A DNA stretch of 64,000 nt, from assembly GCF_900231835.1 (NCBI RefSeq), contig NZ_OCTN01000002.1, positions 186,001-250,000 of the forward strand, in the 5' to 3' direction. The notes below the pieces were generated by a model. It was not told the DNA's origin, ran no database searches, and worked only from the letters and a program-made list of their open reading frames with translations. This stretch comes from Pontivivens marinum (lineage in GTDB: Bacteria; Pseudomonadota; Alphaproteobacteria; Rhodobacterales; Rhodobacteraceae). The position numbers were made by a program, and so were the translations under genes. The stretch's first letter is position 1, and each line of letters begins with the position of its first letter. Positions 1 through 8,433 of the stretch are shown here, one piece after another.

Positions 1-920
1 AAGATCGGCTTCTTGGAGAAGGTCGCAACAACGTGAGAGATGATGCCAAAGGCAGGCACGATCACGATGTACACTTCAGGGTGACCAAAGAACCACAGCA
101 GGTGCTGATACAGGATCGGATCGCCGCCATATTCCGCTTGGAAGAAGGCAGTGCCGAAGTTCCGGTCGGTCAGCAGCATGGTGATTGCTCCAGCCAGAAC
201 CGGCAGCGCCAGCAGGATCAGAACACCGGTGATCAGGATCGACCATGCGAACAGGGGCACCTTGAACAAGGTCATGCCCGGGGCACGCATGTTCAGGAAG
301 GTTGTAATGATGTTGATCGCACCCAGAATGGACGAAGCACCCGACACGTGAACCGCAAAAATTGCGAGATCGGTCGAATAGCCACCCTCGGACGTGGATA
401 GCGGCGCGTACAGCACCCAGCCAATGCCGGAGCCGTTCTGACCGTTACCACCTGGCGACACAACGGATGCCAGTGCAAGTGCGCCACCGATAACGAACAT
501 CCAGTAGGACAGGTTGTTCAATCGTGGGAACGCCATATCCGGCGCGCCGATCATCAGCGGCATGAAGTAGTTGCCGAACCCGCCGAACAGTGCAGGGATA
601 ACAACGAAGAACATCATCAGGATGCCGTGGCCCGTGATCATCACGTTCCAGAGGTGTCCGTTGGGTGAGGAGCAATCCTCAGCGCCCATACCGGAGAAGA
701 AGCGCGCGCCCTCAACCAGTGGATCGCACATGAACTGTACGCCCGGCTGCATCAGCTCCATGCGCATGTAAACCGTGAAGGCAACAGAGATAAGCCCCAG
801 CAGACCAGCGGTCAGCAGGTAGAGTATCCCGATATCCTTGTGATTGGTGGACATGAACCAGCGGGTGAAAAAGCCCCGCTCGTCATGCTCGCCGGCCGCA
901 TGCGTAGATGCATCTGCCAT
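1..920 (-). CDS. ctaD: Cytochrome c oxidase subunit I (aa3 type), 3' part missing
   Basis: Catalytic subunit of the terminal respiratory oxidase in the inner membrane, passing electrons from cytochrome c to O2 at the haem a3-CuB site. Reading leftwards from the ATG at 920, the visible 306 residues contain the hallmarks of the family: [13 protein letters not shown] near the N-terminus, the haem-ligand helix with [12 protein letters not shown], and [10 protein letters not shown] with the CuB histidine. The gene runs off the window before the C-terminal haem ligands. Length and motifs fit an aa3-type CtaD rather than a cbb3 CcoN. The neighbouring ctaC/ctaB genes are not in view. Confidence 0.97.
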   Translation of the reverse strand, partial: MADASTHAAGEHDERGFFTRWFMSTNHKDIGILYLLTAGLLGLISVAFTVYMRMELMQPGVQFMCDPLVEGARFFSGMGAEDCSSPNGHLWNVMITGHGILMMFFVVIPALFGGFGNYFMPLMIGAPDMAFPRLNNLSYWMFVIGGALALASVVSPGGNGQNGSGIGWVLYAPLSTSEGGYSTDLAIFAVHVSGASSILGAINIITTFLNMRAPGMTLFKVPLFAWSILITGVLILLALPVLAGAITMLLTDRNFGTAFFQAEYGGDPILYQHLLWFFGHPEVYIVIVPAFGIISHVVATFSKKPI

Positions 921-1362
921 TGTCGTCTCCTGTCGTCATATTCGGCGGGAGAACCGACTCGGCACTCTCCCGACATTTAGCTGCTGATTTGGTGCTATAG
1001 AAAGCTTGCGCTGTGCTCAACCATTTCCAGCCTAGCACACCTGCGACCCATCGCCCTGTTATTAGGTACTTTCGGGGGGATGACCATCGCGTTTTAGGCC
1101 GGATGCGATCCACCTTCTACGATCCACAGCGGCTGATCGGGTTGCTGTTTCATCTGCTTCAGAATTGTCGTGGTGTGGTGTGGGGTATTTCAAGTATCTG
1201 AAATTGATCGTAAAAAATTGATGTCCCTGTTGCTCGACCCCCACCTCACAGCTTGGTGAACACAGTGGGGCGAAACAAATTCGCACCTGCTCCAGTTACT
1301 CCACCACGACCGAGAGAACAGGATGTCTGTCGGAGCATAGTTAGAAAATTTGGAGATTCAAA
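921..1362. other. Intergenic region between ctaD and the small secreted genes
   Basis: A 442-base stretch between divergent genes that must hold the ctaD promoter (minus) and the promoter of the gene at 1363 (plus). Short open frames here have no ribosome-binding site or recognisable protein. An 8-base direct repeat AAATTGAT occurs at 1201-1208 and 1215-1222, about 150 bases before the plus-strand gene; it could be a regulator site but nothing more supports this. Confidence 0.5.
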
Positions 1363-1623
1363 ATGAAGCTTACTTTTATCGCACTCGCCGCTGCTGCAAC
1401 CATTTCCGCAACCGGTTCCTTCGCTCAGGGCCACGCTGCTGCACCTATGGGTCATGGCGCGACCATGCTGGAGCAGTTGGTGTCCAATGAGTTGCGGGCC
1501 CTGAACATCGACGCCGATGTGTCAATGCTGACACGTGGCGAGTTGGCTGCCGTTAAGGGTCACGCTGAATCCGGTGACAGCACCGCAGAGATCCGTCGCA
1601 ACATCGAGCAGATCATCCACTGA
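1363..1623 (+). CDS. Small secreted protein, first of a tandem paralogous pair
   Basis: An 86-residue protein I do not recognise. Residues 1-22 form a Sec signal peptide (MKLTFIALAAAATISA then SFA-Q), leaving a mature domain of about 64 residues without cysteine. The core reads LVSNELRALNIDADVSMLT followed by a helix ending RRNIEQIIH, so it looks small and mainly helical. It aligns without gaps to the next gene (1751-2011), about 47 of 86 residues identical by my count, so the two arose by duplication. Each start is preceded by the same TTGGAGATT ribosome-binding block. Export to periplasm or medium is likely; function unknown. Confidence 0.85.
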   Translation: MKLTFIALAAAATISATGSFAQGHAAAPMGHGATMLEQLVSNELRALNIDADVSMLTRGELAAVKGHAESGDSTAEIRRNIEQIIH

Positions 1624-1750
1624 TTAGGCGGGCCGGTGAAAATGATTTCAAAAAAATATGAAACCAATTTGGACCTCGGCCCGTTAATACACCAGAAGCG
1701 ATGATCGAATATAGATTGTAACTTCTAAAATTAATTATTGGAGATTAGTT

Positions 1751-2011
1751 ATGAAAAATACTATTATTGCACTGACTACCGCCGCTACGCTTGCTTCTAC
1801 TGCTGCTTTTGCTGATGCGCACTCCGAAATGACTATGGGCGAAGGCCTGACAATGTTTGAAACATTGGTTTCGAACGAGCTGTCAGCACTGGGTGTTGAG
1901 GTAGACGTGTCCACACTGACCATGGGCCAGCTGGCGCAGATCAAGGACGTCGTTGAAAGCGATGAATCCACTAGCGAGCAGACTCGCAATATTGAAGCGA
2001 TCATCAACTGA
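1751..2011 (+). CDS. Small secreted protein, second of a tandem paralogous pair
   Basis: Also 86 residues, with a Sec signal peptide (cleavage near AFA-D, residue 21) and a mature acidic domain carrying LVSNELSALGVEVDVSTLT and ending TRNIEAIIN. It is the gap-free paralogue of the gene at 1363. The mature part is more acidic than its partner (ESDESTSE). The TTGGAGATT block lies just before the ATG at 1751. The 127-base gap between the two genes may carry its own promoter. A palindrome and a terminator follow directly. No family recognised. Confidence 0.85.
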   Translation: MKNTIIALTTAATLASTAAFADAHSEMTMGEGLTMFETLVSNELSALGVEVDVSTLTMGQLAQIKDVVESDESTSEQTRNIEAIIN

Positions 2012-2018
2012 TCCACAG

Positions 2019-2035
2019 GCTAGATATTATCTAGC
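2019..2035. repeat. 17-bp perfect palindrome after the small secreted gene
   Basis: GCTAGATA at 2019-2026, one central T, then TATCTAGC at 2028-2035. It starts 8 bases after the stop codon at 2011 and precedes a strong terminator. It could be an RNA stem protecting the 3' end or a protein-binding site. Confidence 0.5.
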
Positions 2036-2043
2036 TCCGAATT

Positions 2044-2076
2044 GGCGCGGTCCCTATGGGCCGCGCCTTTTCGTTT
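2044..2076 (+). terminator. Rho-independent terminator of the small secreted gene pair
   Basis: GGCGCGG (2044-2050) pairs with CCGCGCC (2061-2067) around a 10-base loop and is followed by TTTTCGTTT. The T-rich tail lies on the plus strand, so it serves the 1363-2011 genes; it touches the 3' end of the convergent lipB. Confidence 0.85.
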
Positions 2077-2728
2077 AGGCATCGCCAAAGACGTCGCCAA
2101 AGGTACGTTGCAGGACGGTATCCACATCCTCCATCGTGACAGGATGGCCCAGATCGACCAGCGACGTGACGCCATGTTCACTGATGCCGCACGGAACGAT
2201 GCCGTCAAAATGAGACAGGTCCGGCTCCACATTGATGGAAATACCGTGAAAGCTGACCCATTTGCGCACGCGCAGGCCAATCGCCGCGACTTTATCCTCA
2301 CGCAGACCACCGGTAATCAGGGCAGGGCGGTCGGGGCGCTGTACCCAAACACCAACACGACCGTCCCGAATTTCGCCCCGCACATTGAATTCAGCCAAGG
2401 TCTCAATCACCCAGCGTTCCAGTTGCGCAACAAAGGCGCGAATGTCGCGCCCCCGTTTGCCGAGGTCCAGCATGACATAGGCCACACGCTGCCCCGGTCC
2501 GTGATAGGTGTATTGCCCACCGCGCTGCGCCGTATAGACCGGAAAACGGTCTGGGCTTAGCAGGTCATTCGCATTTGCGCTGGTGCCGGCGGTATATAGC
2601 GGTGGGTGCTCAACCAGCCAAACCTGCTCTGGCAATGTACCGGCGTGGATGCCGGCCACCTGTCGGTCCATATGCGCGACCGCATCCGGATAGTTGACCA
2701 GCCCGTCTGCCCACTTCCATTCCACCAT
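2075..2728 (-). CDS. lipB: Octanoyl-[acyl carrier protein]:protein octanoyltransferase
   Basis: Cytoplasmic transferase moving octanoyl from ACP to lipoyl domains, the first step of lipoate assembly on PDH, OGDH and GcvH. Conserved pieces are [15 protein letters not shown] (the RGGxxTYHGPGQ signature), [35 protein letters not shown] and GIVPCGI, with the catalytic Lys of the KVAAIG segment and the Cys of VPCGI. A longer frame to 2839 exists, but GGGGAG sits 6 bases before the ATG at 2728, giving 217 residues, the usual LipB length. Convergent with the secreted genes. Confidence 0.95.
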   Translation of the reverse strand: MVEWKWADGLVNYPDAVAHMDRQVAGIHAGTLPEQVWLVEHPPLYTAGTSANANDLLSPDRFPVYTAQRGGQYTYHGPGQRVAYVMLDLGKRGRDIRAFVAQLERWVIETLAEFNVRGEIRDGRVGVWVQRPDRPALITGGLREDKVAAIGLRVRKWVSFHGISINVEPDLSHFDGIVPCGISEHGVTSLVDLGHPVTMEDVDTVLQRTFGDVFGDA

Positions 2729-2875
2729 GACCATCTCCCCGAATTTGCGCACCATATATAGAGTGCGCAGCGCGACGGCCAGAACCCCGCATTTGATCCT
2801 TTTTTCAATATGACGTTTTTTCCGCTTCACTTCCCCCAAACGGTTCGCTATTCACCCGACACCAAGCTGGGATAT

Positions 2876-2962
2876 GCGGTCGTGGCGGAATTGGTAGACG
2901 CGCAGCGTTGAGGTCGCTGTGGGGTAACACCCGTGGAAGTTCGAGTCTTCTCGACCGCACCA
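2876..2962 (+). tRNA. tRNA-Leu (anticodon GAG)
   Basis: The acceptor arm GCGGTCG pairs with CGACCGC, followed by discriminator A and an encoded CCA (2960-2962). The anticodon stem CAGCG/CGCTG (2903-2907, 2915-2919) encloses loop TTGAGGT with anticodon GAG at 2910-2912. A long variable arm, TGGGGTAACACCCG, is typical of class II leucine tRNAs. The T arm contains GTTCGAGTC. It reads CUC and CUU codons. Confidence 0.96.
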
Positions 2963-3098
2963 TATCCAGCTTGGTCATTCTTCCTTAGATGTGTTTCAGG
3001 TTTCGCCTCGGCAAAACTGCGCGGTTTCGCCGCTTGGCACTAGGTTTCCGCACGTCTATCAGCTAGCTATAGAAAAACAGGCGAAACTAGGCGGATAA

Positions 3099-4271
3099 AT
3101 GCTCGAAATCACGACGACTGAGGCCCTTGCGACGTTTTGCGCCGAGGCAGCAAAACACCCCTATGTTACCGTTGATACCGAGTTTCTGCGTGAACGAACC
3201 TATTACGCACAGCTTTGCTTGGTTCAGATCGCGTATCCCGGCACCGGCCCGGAAACAGCAGCGATTGTTGATGTGCTGGTCGATGGCCTTGATCTGACGC
3301 CGATGTTCGAGCTGATGCAGGATCAATCCGTGGTGAAGGTGTTTCACGCCGCACGGCAGGATCTTGAGATTTTCTGGCAAAAATCCGGCGCTTTGCCCGT
3401 TCCGCTATTCGATACGCAGGTTGCAGCCATGGTTTGCGGCTTTGGTGAGCAGGTGGGCTATGAAACGCTCGTCCGGTCGATCTGCAAGGCGGGCTTGGAC
3501 AAATCCTCGCGCTTTACCGATTGGTCGCGTCGGCCGTTGAGCGGTAAGCAAAAAACCTATGCCGTGGGGGATGTCACCTATCTGCGCGATATCTACGAGC
3601 ATCTAGCCGAAAAAATCGCCAAATCCGGTCGCGAGCGTTGGGTGACGGAGGAACTGGGCGTTCTGACCAACCCTGACACCTATCGCGCCGACCCCAAGGA
3701 CGCATGGAAGCGCCTGAAAACTCGGTCTTCCGCACCGCGTTTCCTTGCCGTTGCCCGTGGCCTTGCCGAATGGCGCGAGGCCGAGGCGCAGGATCGTGAC
3801 ATTCCGCGCAGTCGCCTGATGAAGGATGACGCCCTGCTTGAGGTTGCATCGAATCGCCCGACCAATGTCGAGGATCTGGGCAAATCCCGCCTGTTGCTGC
3901 GTGAGGCGCGTAAGGGACGCACCGCCGATGCGATTCTTGAGGTTGTGCGCGTTGCGATGGCCATCCCCGATGCGGATCTGCCACGCGCGGATGAGCGCGC
4001 CAACAGCAACGCACAGGCCAGCCCCGCGTTGATGGACCTGCTCAAGGTGCTGCTAAAGGCGCAGTCCGAACGCACAGGTGTTGCGCAAAAGCTGATCGCG
4101 ACCATGCCGGAGCTGGAGGCATATGTCCTGAAGCAGCCAGAAGGCAACCGTATCCGCACCGGTTGGCGGCATGAGATTTTTGGATCGCAAGCGGCCGACC
4201 TGATCGAGGGCCGCATCGCCCTAGGCGTGCGGGGCAAGACCATCGACATCGTCGAGATCGAGCAACCCTAA
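3099..4271 (+). CDS. rnd: Ribonuclease D (3'-5' exoribonuclease)
   Basis: 390 residues. DEDDy exonuclease trimming tRNA and other structured RNA 3' ends. The exonuclease domain (about 1-190) shows VDTEFLRE (Asp26, Glu28), VFHAARQDLEIF and the final YAVGDVTYLRDIY with its catalytic Tyr and Asp. The C-terminal half holds the HRDC region (about 200-290). Length matches alphaproteobacterial RNase D. It follows tRNA-Leu by about 136 bases, a position that fits its role but shows no shared transcript. The start ATG at 3099 lacks a strong Shine-Dalgarno, though upstream in-frame options are absent. Confidence 0.95.
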   Translation: MLEITTTEALATFCAEAAKHPYVTVDTEFLRERTYYAQLCLVQIAYPGTGPETAAIVDVLVDGLDLTPMFELMQDQSVVKVFHAARQDLEIFWQKSGALPVPLFDTQVAAMVCGFGEQVGYETLVRSICKAGLDKSSRFTDWSRRPLSGKQKTYAVGDVTYLRDIYEHLAEKIAKSGRERWVTEELGVLTNPDTYRADPKDAWKRLKTRSSAPRFLAVARGLAEWREAEAQDRDIPRSRLMKDDALLEVASNRPTNVEDLGKSRLLLREARKGRTADAILEVVRVAMAIPDADLPRADERANSNAQASPALMDLLKVLLKAQSERTGVAQKLIATMPELEAYVLKQPEGNRIRTGWRHEIFGSQAADLIEGRIALGVRGKTIDIVEIEQP

Positions 4272-4292
4272 CGCACCCAAAGGGCAGGGGCG

Positions 4293-4751
4293 CTATTGCG
4301 CCTCTACCTCTACCGGCGCCTGCACACGCTGCGGAACGGTGATACGCTGGCTGCCATTCAGGGCATTGACCTCAATCACCATCACACCGTCCAGTTCCGC
4401 ATCCGGGATGAACTCAGCCGCCAAACCGGCCTGCGGCATCAGGCGGCCCAAACCCTGCGCCGGAATTTCGGTGATCGCGCTTTCCAGATCATAGGACAGC
4501 ACGTCATCCGTGCGCTCACCCTCACTGAAATGCATCCGCTCGATCACGCCGCGTTCATCGCGGGCATGGGCGGTGACGATCCAGCCGCCGGGCGAACGCC
4601 CGATATCAAGCCGGTCAATTTGTGCAACGCGCATATCCGGCTCAACAACAACTTCCGGTTCGGCCTCTACTTCTTCACGATTACAGGCGGCCAAAGTTAG
4701 TGTTGCCATAATGGCAAGTCCACTCATCGTGATTAGGCGGCGTTCGAACAT
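4293..4751 (-). CDS. Small lipoprotein of unknown function
   Basis: 152 residues beginning MFERRLITMSGLAIMATLTLAAC, a type II signal peptide with lipobox LAAC at residue 22; the mature protein should be lipid-anchored. The following stretch NREEVEAEPEVVVEPD is strongly acidic, and the rest has predicted beta strands (GGWIVTAHARDERG, VMVIEVNALNG). No domain recognised. GAGGGAG lies before the ATG. It ends 22 bases from the convergent rnd stop. Aspartate is at +2 only after an Asn, so outer-membrane sorting is plausible but not decided. Confidence 0.8.
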   Translation of the reverse strand: MFERRLITMSGLAIMATLTLAACNREEVEAEPEVVVEPDMRVAQIDRLDIGRSPGGWIVTAHARDERGVIERMHFSEGERTDDVLSYDLESAITEIPAQGLGRLMPQAGLAAEFIPDAELDGVMVIEVNALNGSQRITVPQRVQAPVEVEAQ

Positions 4752-4980
4752 GAAATTCTCCCTCTAACGCTTATGCGTATTTTCTGGGCGGACATTATGC
4801 TGCGACTTGCTGTAGGTCTAGCATCAGTACGCGATGACCTGCGGCAAATGGAATATAGCTGGCCCATGGGTCTAGACGCCTCGACCCTCAGGGCGTACAT
4901 CGCACGACAACCTGTGCACGTACCCTATGGTGCCCTGAAACGTCGCGCCCCTGAATGGGGGCCTGAAACGGAGCAATTAC

Positions 4981-5391
4981 ATGGCTGTCGCCGCCTTTGA
5001 AGAGATCGTTGAAACCTTTGAGTTTCTGGACGATTGGGAGGATCGCTACGCCCATGTCATCGACTTGGGCCGCGCAATGCCACCGCTTGACGAAAATCTG
5101 CGCACCCCCGCGACCAAGGTGGACGGCTGCGCATCGCAGGTCTGGCTGGTTCCGCAGGTCAAGGGTGACGTGATTACCTTTGACGGGGAAAGCGACGCGA
5201 TGATCGTGCGCGGCCTGATCGCCATTTTGCGCACGCTATATTCGGGGCGTACTGCGACTGAAATTCTTGCCATTGATGCCCCTGCGGAATTTGCCCGCCT
5301 TGGCCTTGATTCCCATCTTAGCGCACAGCGCTCCAACGGCCTGCGCGCGATGATTGAACGTGTGCGCCTGTTCGCCGCCTCTGCCGCCTGA
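4981..5391 (+). CDS. SufE-family cysteine desulfuration protein
   Basis: 136 residues. SufE accepts persulfide sulfur from a SufS-type cysteine desulfurase for Fe-S cluster building. The active-site segment TKVDGCASQVWL places the acceptor Cys at residue 50, and GLIAILRTLYSGRT and RLGLDSHLSAQRSNGL are typical of the family. No sufS or other suf genes adjoin. GGAG precedes the ATG, and a small stem (GCCCC 4947-4951 with GGGGC 4958-4962) lies just upstream of it. It is followed 20 bases later by bmt, so the two may share a transcript. Confidence 0.92.
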   Translation: MAVAAFEEIVETFEFLDDWEDRYAHVIDLGRAMPPLDENLRTPATKVDGCASQVWLVPQVKGDVITFDGESDAMIVRGLIAILRTLYSGRTATEILAIDAPAEFARLGLDSHLSAQRSNGLRAMIERVRLFAASAA

Positions 5392-5411
5392 TCCTCCGAA
5401 AGGACTACGAC

Positions 5412-6428
5412 ATGACCGATCGTCTTTCCCGCCTACTCTCCGAACGCGACTGGCTGCTTGCAGATGGTGCGACGGGGACGAACCTGTTCAATATGGGCCT
5501 GATGTCCGGTGACGCGCCAGAGATGTGGAACGTCGAGGAAACAGCCAAGATCCGCGCGCTATATGATGGCGCTGTGAATTCCGGCTCAGACATCTTTCTG
5601 ACCAATTCGTTCGGCGGTAATGCATCGCGGCTGAAGCTGCACAATGCGCAAAACCGCGTGGCAGAGCTGAACAAAGCCTCCGCCGAAATCGCACGTGAGG
5701 CTGCCGATGCCTCGGGCCGTGATATCGTCGTTGCAGGGTCCATGGGCCCAACCGGTGAGCTGTTGGTTCCGGTCGGTCCGCTGACCCATGCCGCTGCCGT
5801 TGAGATGTTCGAGGAAGCAGGCGCAGCGCTCCTGGCCGGTGGCGCGGATGTTTTGTGGGTTGAAACGATCAGCTCCGAGGAGGAAATGCTCGCCGCGGCC
5901 GAGGCATGCGCAAACCTGAACGCGCCATGGTGCGGCACGATGAGCTTTGACACCGCTGGCCGCACAATGATGGGCGTGACCTCGACCGGTCTGTCCACCT
6001 TTATGAACGGCTTGCCCCACGCGCCGCTGGCCTTTGGTGCGAATTGCGGTGTTGGCGCGTCTGACCTTCTGCGCACGATGACAGGCATGGTCGATGCGGC
6101 GGGTGGGTCGAACCTGATCGCTAAGGGCAATGCGGGCATCCCGAAATATGTCGAGGGTCACATCCACTATGACGGCACGCCGGAACTGATGGGCCAATAT
6201 GCCTGCCTCGCGCGTGATCTGGGTGCGAAAATCATTGGCGGTTGCTGTGGTACAATGCCCGAGCATTTGGTGGCGATGCGCCGCGCGCTGGAGGAAACCC
6301 CCGTTGGCCCCAAGCCGAGCCTTGAGCTGATTGCCGAAACGCTGGGCGGGTTCTCTTCCGCCAGCGATGGCACCGGCGAAGCAGCGGAGGCCGCGCCCAA
6401 GCGAGAACGCCGCCGCCGTCGCAGCTAA
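5412..6428 (+). CDS. bmt: Homocysteine S-methyltransferase (Bmt type), catalytic part of split methionine synthase
   Basis: 338 residues; Pfam S-methyl_trans fold. It transfers a methyl group to homocysteine. Zinc ligands are visible: Cys212 in FGANCGVG and Cys278-Cys279 in IGGCCGTMPEHL. The start DGATGTNLFNMGL is typical. The last 30 residues are Ala/Glu- then Arg-rich (KRERRRRRRS), a tail common to Rhodobacterales homologues. Annotated in databases as betaine-homocysteine methyltransferase, but the corrinoid protein just downstream suggests the methyl donor is methyl-cobalamin, as in a split MetH. AAAGGAC ribosome site upstream. Confidence 0.88.
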   Translation: MTDRLSRLLSERDWLLADGATGTNLFNMGLMSGDAPEMWNVEETAKIRALYDGAVNSGSDIFLTNSFGGNASRLKLHNAQNRVAELNKASAEIAREAADASGRDIVVAGSMGPTGELLVPVGPLTHAAAVEMFEEAGAALLAGGADVLWVETISSEEEMLAAAEACANLNAPWCGTMSFDTAGRTMMGVTSTGLSTFMNGLPHAPLAFGANCGVGASDLLRTMTGMVDAAGGSNLIAKGNAGIPKYVEGHIHYDGTPELMGQYACLARDLGAKIIGGCCGTMPEHLVAMRRALEETPVGPKPSLELIAETLGGFSSASDGTGEAAEAAPKRERRRRRS

Positions 6429-6446
6429 TACTGCTGACAGCCGTCT

Positions 6447-6489
6447 ATGGCGCAAGTGTTCGGCATAACCGGATTTATGCTTGCGCCAT
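6447..6489 (+). other. Intergenic hairpin between bmt and the corrinoid gene
   Basis: ATGGCGCAAG (6447-6456) pairs perfectly with CTTGCGCCAT (6480-6489); the 23-base loop itself contains CGG-CATAA-CCG, which could form an inner stem. There is no T-run, so it is not a clear terminator; it may be a processing or stability element separating bmt from the corrinoid gene. Confidence 0.55.
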
Positions 6490-6604
6490 GGGCGAATGTC
6501 GCCCGATGATTGAACATTGTCGTGATTGGGCCGCTTCCCTATGGAAACGCGGTCTTATATGCGATGTACAGCAAGCGATTTACGCACAATAGGATGGACG
6601 ACCC

Positions 6605-7309
6605 ATGGCCGACGACGAACAGGACATCATCCTCTCCGAACTTGATGACGAGGAGCTGACGCTCCAGATGCATGACGATCTCTATGACGGTCTCAAGGAT
6701 GAGATCATGGAGGCCGTGCACATCCTACTCGGACGGGGGTGGACCCCATATGACATTCTGACCAAAGCCTTGGTTGAAGGCATGCGCATCGTCGGCATCG
6801 ACTTCCGCGACGGTATCCTGTTCGTGCCAGAGGTTCTGCTGGCCGCCAATGCGATGAAGTCCGGCATGGGTATCCTGAAGCCACTGCTGATCGAAACCGG
6901 CGCGCCACGTCTGGGTCGCATGGTGATCGGCACGGTAAAGGGTGACATCCATGATATCGGCAAAAACCTCGTCTCCATGATGATGGAGGGCGCAGGCTTT
7001 GAGGTTACCGACCTGGGCATTAACAACGCTGTCGAGAGCTATATCGAAGCGATCGAGCGTGAGGAGCCCGACATCCTCGGCATGTCCGCATTGCTTACAA
7101 CAACAATGCCTTACATGAAGGTGGTCATCGACACCCTGGTCGAAAAGGGCATGCGCGACGATTATATCGTGCTGGTCGGCGGCGCCCCGTTGAACGAGGA
7201 ATTCGGGAAGGCAATCGGCGCCGACGCCTATTGCCGCGATGCTGCCGTTGCTGTGGAAACCGCCAAGGAATTGATGGCGCGCAAGCACAACCAGCAGGGC
7301 ACCGTTTAA
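6605..7309 (+). CDS. Corrinoid (B12-binding) methyl carrier protein
   Basis: 234 residues. Two-part architecture as in MtbC/MtaC and the middle of MetH: an N-terminal four-helix cap (about 15-100; FVPEVLLAANAMKSGM) and a Rossmann B12-binding domain with GDIHDIGKN, where His116 should coordinate cobalt. Later signatures are GMSALLTTTMPYM and VLVGGAPLNEEF. It carries methyl groups to Bmt (5412) from a methyl-H4folate methyltransferase that is not in this window. GGACGACCC precedes the ATG weakly. The following gene on the other strand begins a three-gene interruption before the DUF1638 partner. Confidence 0.93.
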   Translation: MADDEQDIILSELDDEELTLQMHDDLYDGLKDEIMEAVHILLGRGWTPYDILTKALVEGMRIVGIDFRDGILFVPEVLLAANAMKSGMGILKPLLIETGAPRLGRMVIGTVKGDIHDIGKNLVSMMMEGAGFEVTDLGINNAVESYIEAIEREEPDILGMSALLTTTMPYMKVVIDTLVEKGMRDDYIVLVGGAPLNEEFGKAIGADAYCRDAAVAVETAKELMARKHNQQGTV

Positions 7310-7315
7310 GCAGCT

Positions 7316-7810
7316 TCACTGTCGGGGTTTGGGGGACCACATAATCACCCAAATCCCGACGGATACCGCCGCGATACCCAGTGCAGTCAGTGCCCTGAGC
7401 AGAGCGGCGCGCCTGACATGCTCGATACGGGTAAAGGCCTGCGCCGGATGATCCGCATTATAGTGAATGGTGTATGTGTCTAGCGTTCGTAGATACGTGA
7501 CAACACTGGGACTGACCGGAAACACGTTGCTGTAGCTGAGCCCGTCAATGGTCCATTCCAGCTCCATCTCGGCCTCGATATCAGTATCCGTTCTGCTGAC
7601 AAAGCTGCCCCGCGTGATGCGCGTATGCTGGGTGCGATAGCTGCCAACACGCAGGATGTGTGCGCGATGCTCCAGCAAAGGCTGCGCGGTTGTCGCCAGT
7701 TTTTGTTGCGCGGTGTACAGTGTGATGACGGCCACGAGCATAACGAGGGCAGGTATTATCCAGTGCCACGGCAGGCGCACGGTTTTCTCATATCTATCGT
7801 AATAATCCAT
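7316..7810 (-). CDS. DUF3592-like membrane protein
   Basis: 164 residues from ATG 7810 (the frame extends to 7927 but that part would overlap the divergent gene and lacks support). It has an N-terminal TM helix (about 16-35, WHWIIPALVMLVAVITL), a beta-rich extracytoplasmic domain (ELEWTIDGLSYSNVFPVSP, YTIHYNADHPAQA) and a C-terminal TM helix (about 136-157). The HYNADHPA segment resembles the YNPxNPxxA motif of DUF3592 proteins. Function unknown. No clear ribosome-binding site, so the start is uncertain. It ends 6 bases from the convergent corrinoid gene. Confidence 0.7.
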   Translation of the reverse strand: MDYYDRYEKTVRLPWHWIIPALVMLVAVITLYTAQQKLATTAQPLLEHRAHILRVGSYRTQHTRITRGSFVSRTDTDIEAEMELEWTIDGLSYSNVFPVSPSVVTYLRTLDTYTIHYNADHPAQAFTRIEHVRRAALLRALTALGIAAVSVGIWVIMWSPKPRQ

Positions 7811-7898
7811 CGTGCGAAGTAGTTCAGCGAAAAACACGTTGGTCAAGCTTGCGCGCGATCCAATGCACGACAATATATAGCAAAAGGAGCGTTCAACC

Positions 7899-8117
7899 GT
7901 GCCATTAGATCGTCTGGTTCTCATCATTATTGCCGTGTTGGCTGCTGCCGCATTGACCGTCTATGTCGGATTTTTGTTGATGGCGGCGGCGACTGTACCG
8001 CCGTTGCTGTTCGCTATTGTCCCGATCATAACAATCGCAGCTTATATATTCGTGCGCGTCATTCGGGATCGCACCAACAATGCAGAGGATGATCACTATG
8101 ACCAAATCGAACGCTGA
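7899..8117 (+). CDS. Small two-helix membrane protein
   Basis: 72 residues from a GTG start with AAAAGGAG 11 bases upstream. Two hydrophobic helices fill most of it (about 6-28 and 32-52), followed by a charged cytoplasmic tail DRTNNAEDDHYDQIER. No family recognised. Its last 20 bases overlap the start of the YbjQ-family gene, implying translational coupling, and it is divergent from the DUF3592-like gene. Confidence 0.7.
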   Translation: MPLDRLVLIIIAVLAAAALTVYVGFLLMAAATVPPLLFAIVPIITIAAYIFVRVIRDRTNNAEDDHYDQIER

Positions 8118-8433
8118 GTTTCCAGTTTTGACCATCGATGCAGTGCCCGGTCGTGAAATAGCCTCTGCGCTGGGTTTGGTGCGCGGCTCGACTGTGCGGG
8201 CAAAACATGTTGGCTCGGATATCGTCGCGTCGCTGCGCAATCTGGTTGGTGGGGAAATCCGCGAATATCAGCAATTGCTCGCCGCCAGTCGTGAGCAAGC
8301 TTTGGACCGGATGATTGCCGATGCGAAAGAGCTTGGTGCGGATGCTGTAGTCGGCGTGCGGATGCAAACCTCGACCATCACGCAAAGCGCGTCAGAGGTT
8401 GTGTTCTACGGCACGGCGGTCCGTCTGGTATGA
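8098..8433 (+). CDS. YbjQ/UPF0145 family protein
   Basis: 111 residues. The family forms small oligomers (pentameric ring in solved members) and is often labelled heavy-metal-binding domain, with no proven role. Signatures visible are LTIDAVPGREIASALGLVRG, GGEIREYQQLLAASREQAL and the family's GADAVVGVRM. Start taken at ATG 8098 because GAGG (8085-8088) lies 9 bases upstream; a frame to 8080 would lack that. It overlaps the small membrane gene before it, and its stop overlaps the DUF1638 start (ATGA). Confidence 0.9.
   Translation: MTKSNAEFPVLTIDAVPGREIASALGLVRGSTVRAKHVGSDIVASLRNLVGGEIREYQQLLAASREQALDRMIADAKELGADAVVGVRMQTSTITQSASEVVFYGTAVRLV

Noticed and set aside
1013-1201. 62-codon plus-strand frame between ctaD and the secreted pair
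   Set aside because: No ribosome-binding site, no hydrophobic or conserved motif; likely non-coding promoter region.
4752-4980. Possible riboswitch upstream of sufE/bmt
   Set aside because: I looked for SAM-II or cobalamin riboswitch features; only small stems are visible and no conserved core could be recognised.
4773-5000. 75-codon plus-strand frame before sufE
   Set aside because: It overlaps the sufE start, has no clear ribosome-binding site and no recognisable protein; the stretch is better seen as the sufE leader.
5586-6455. 289-codon minus-strand open frame
   Set aside because: Antisense of bmt, where the zinc cysteine motif fixes the true frame.
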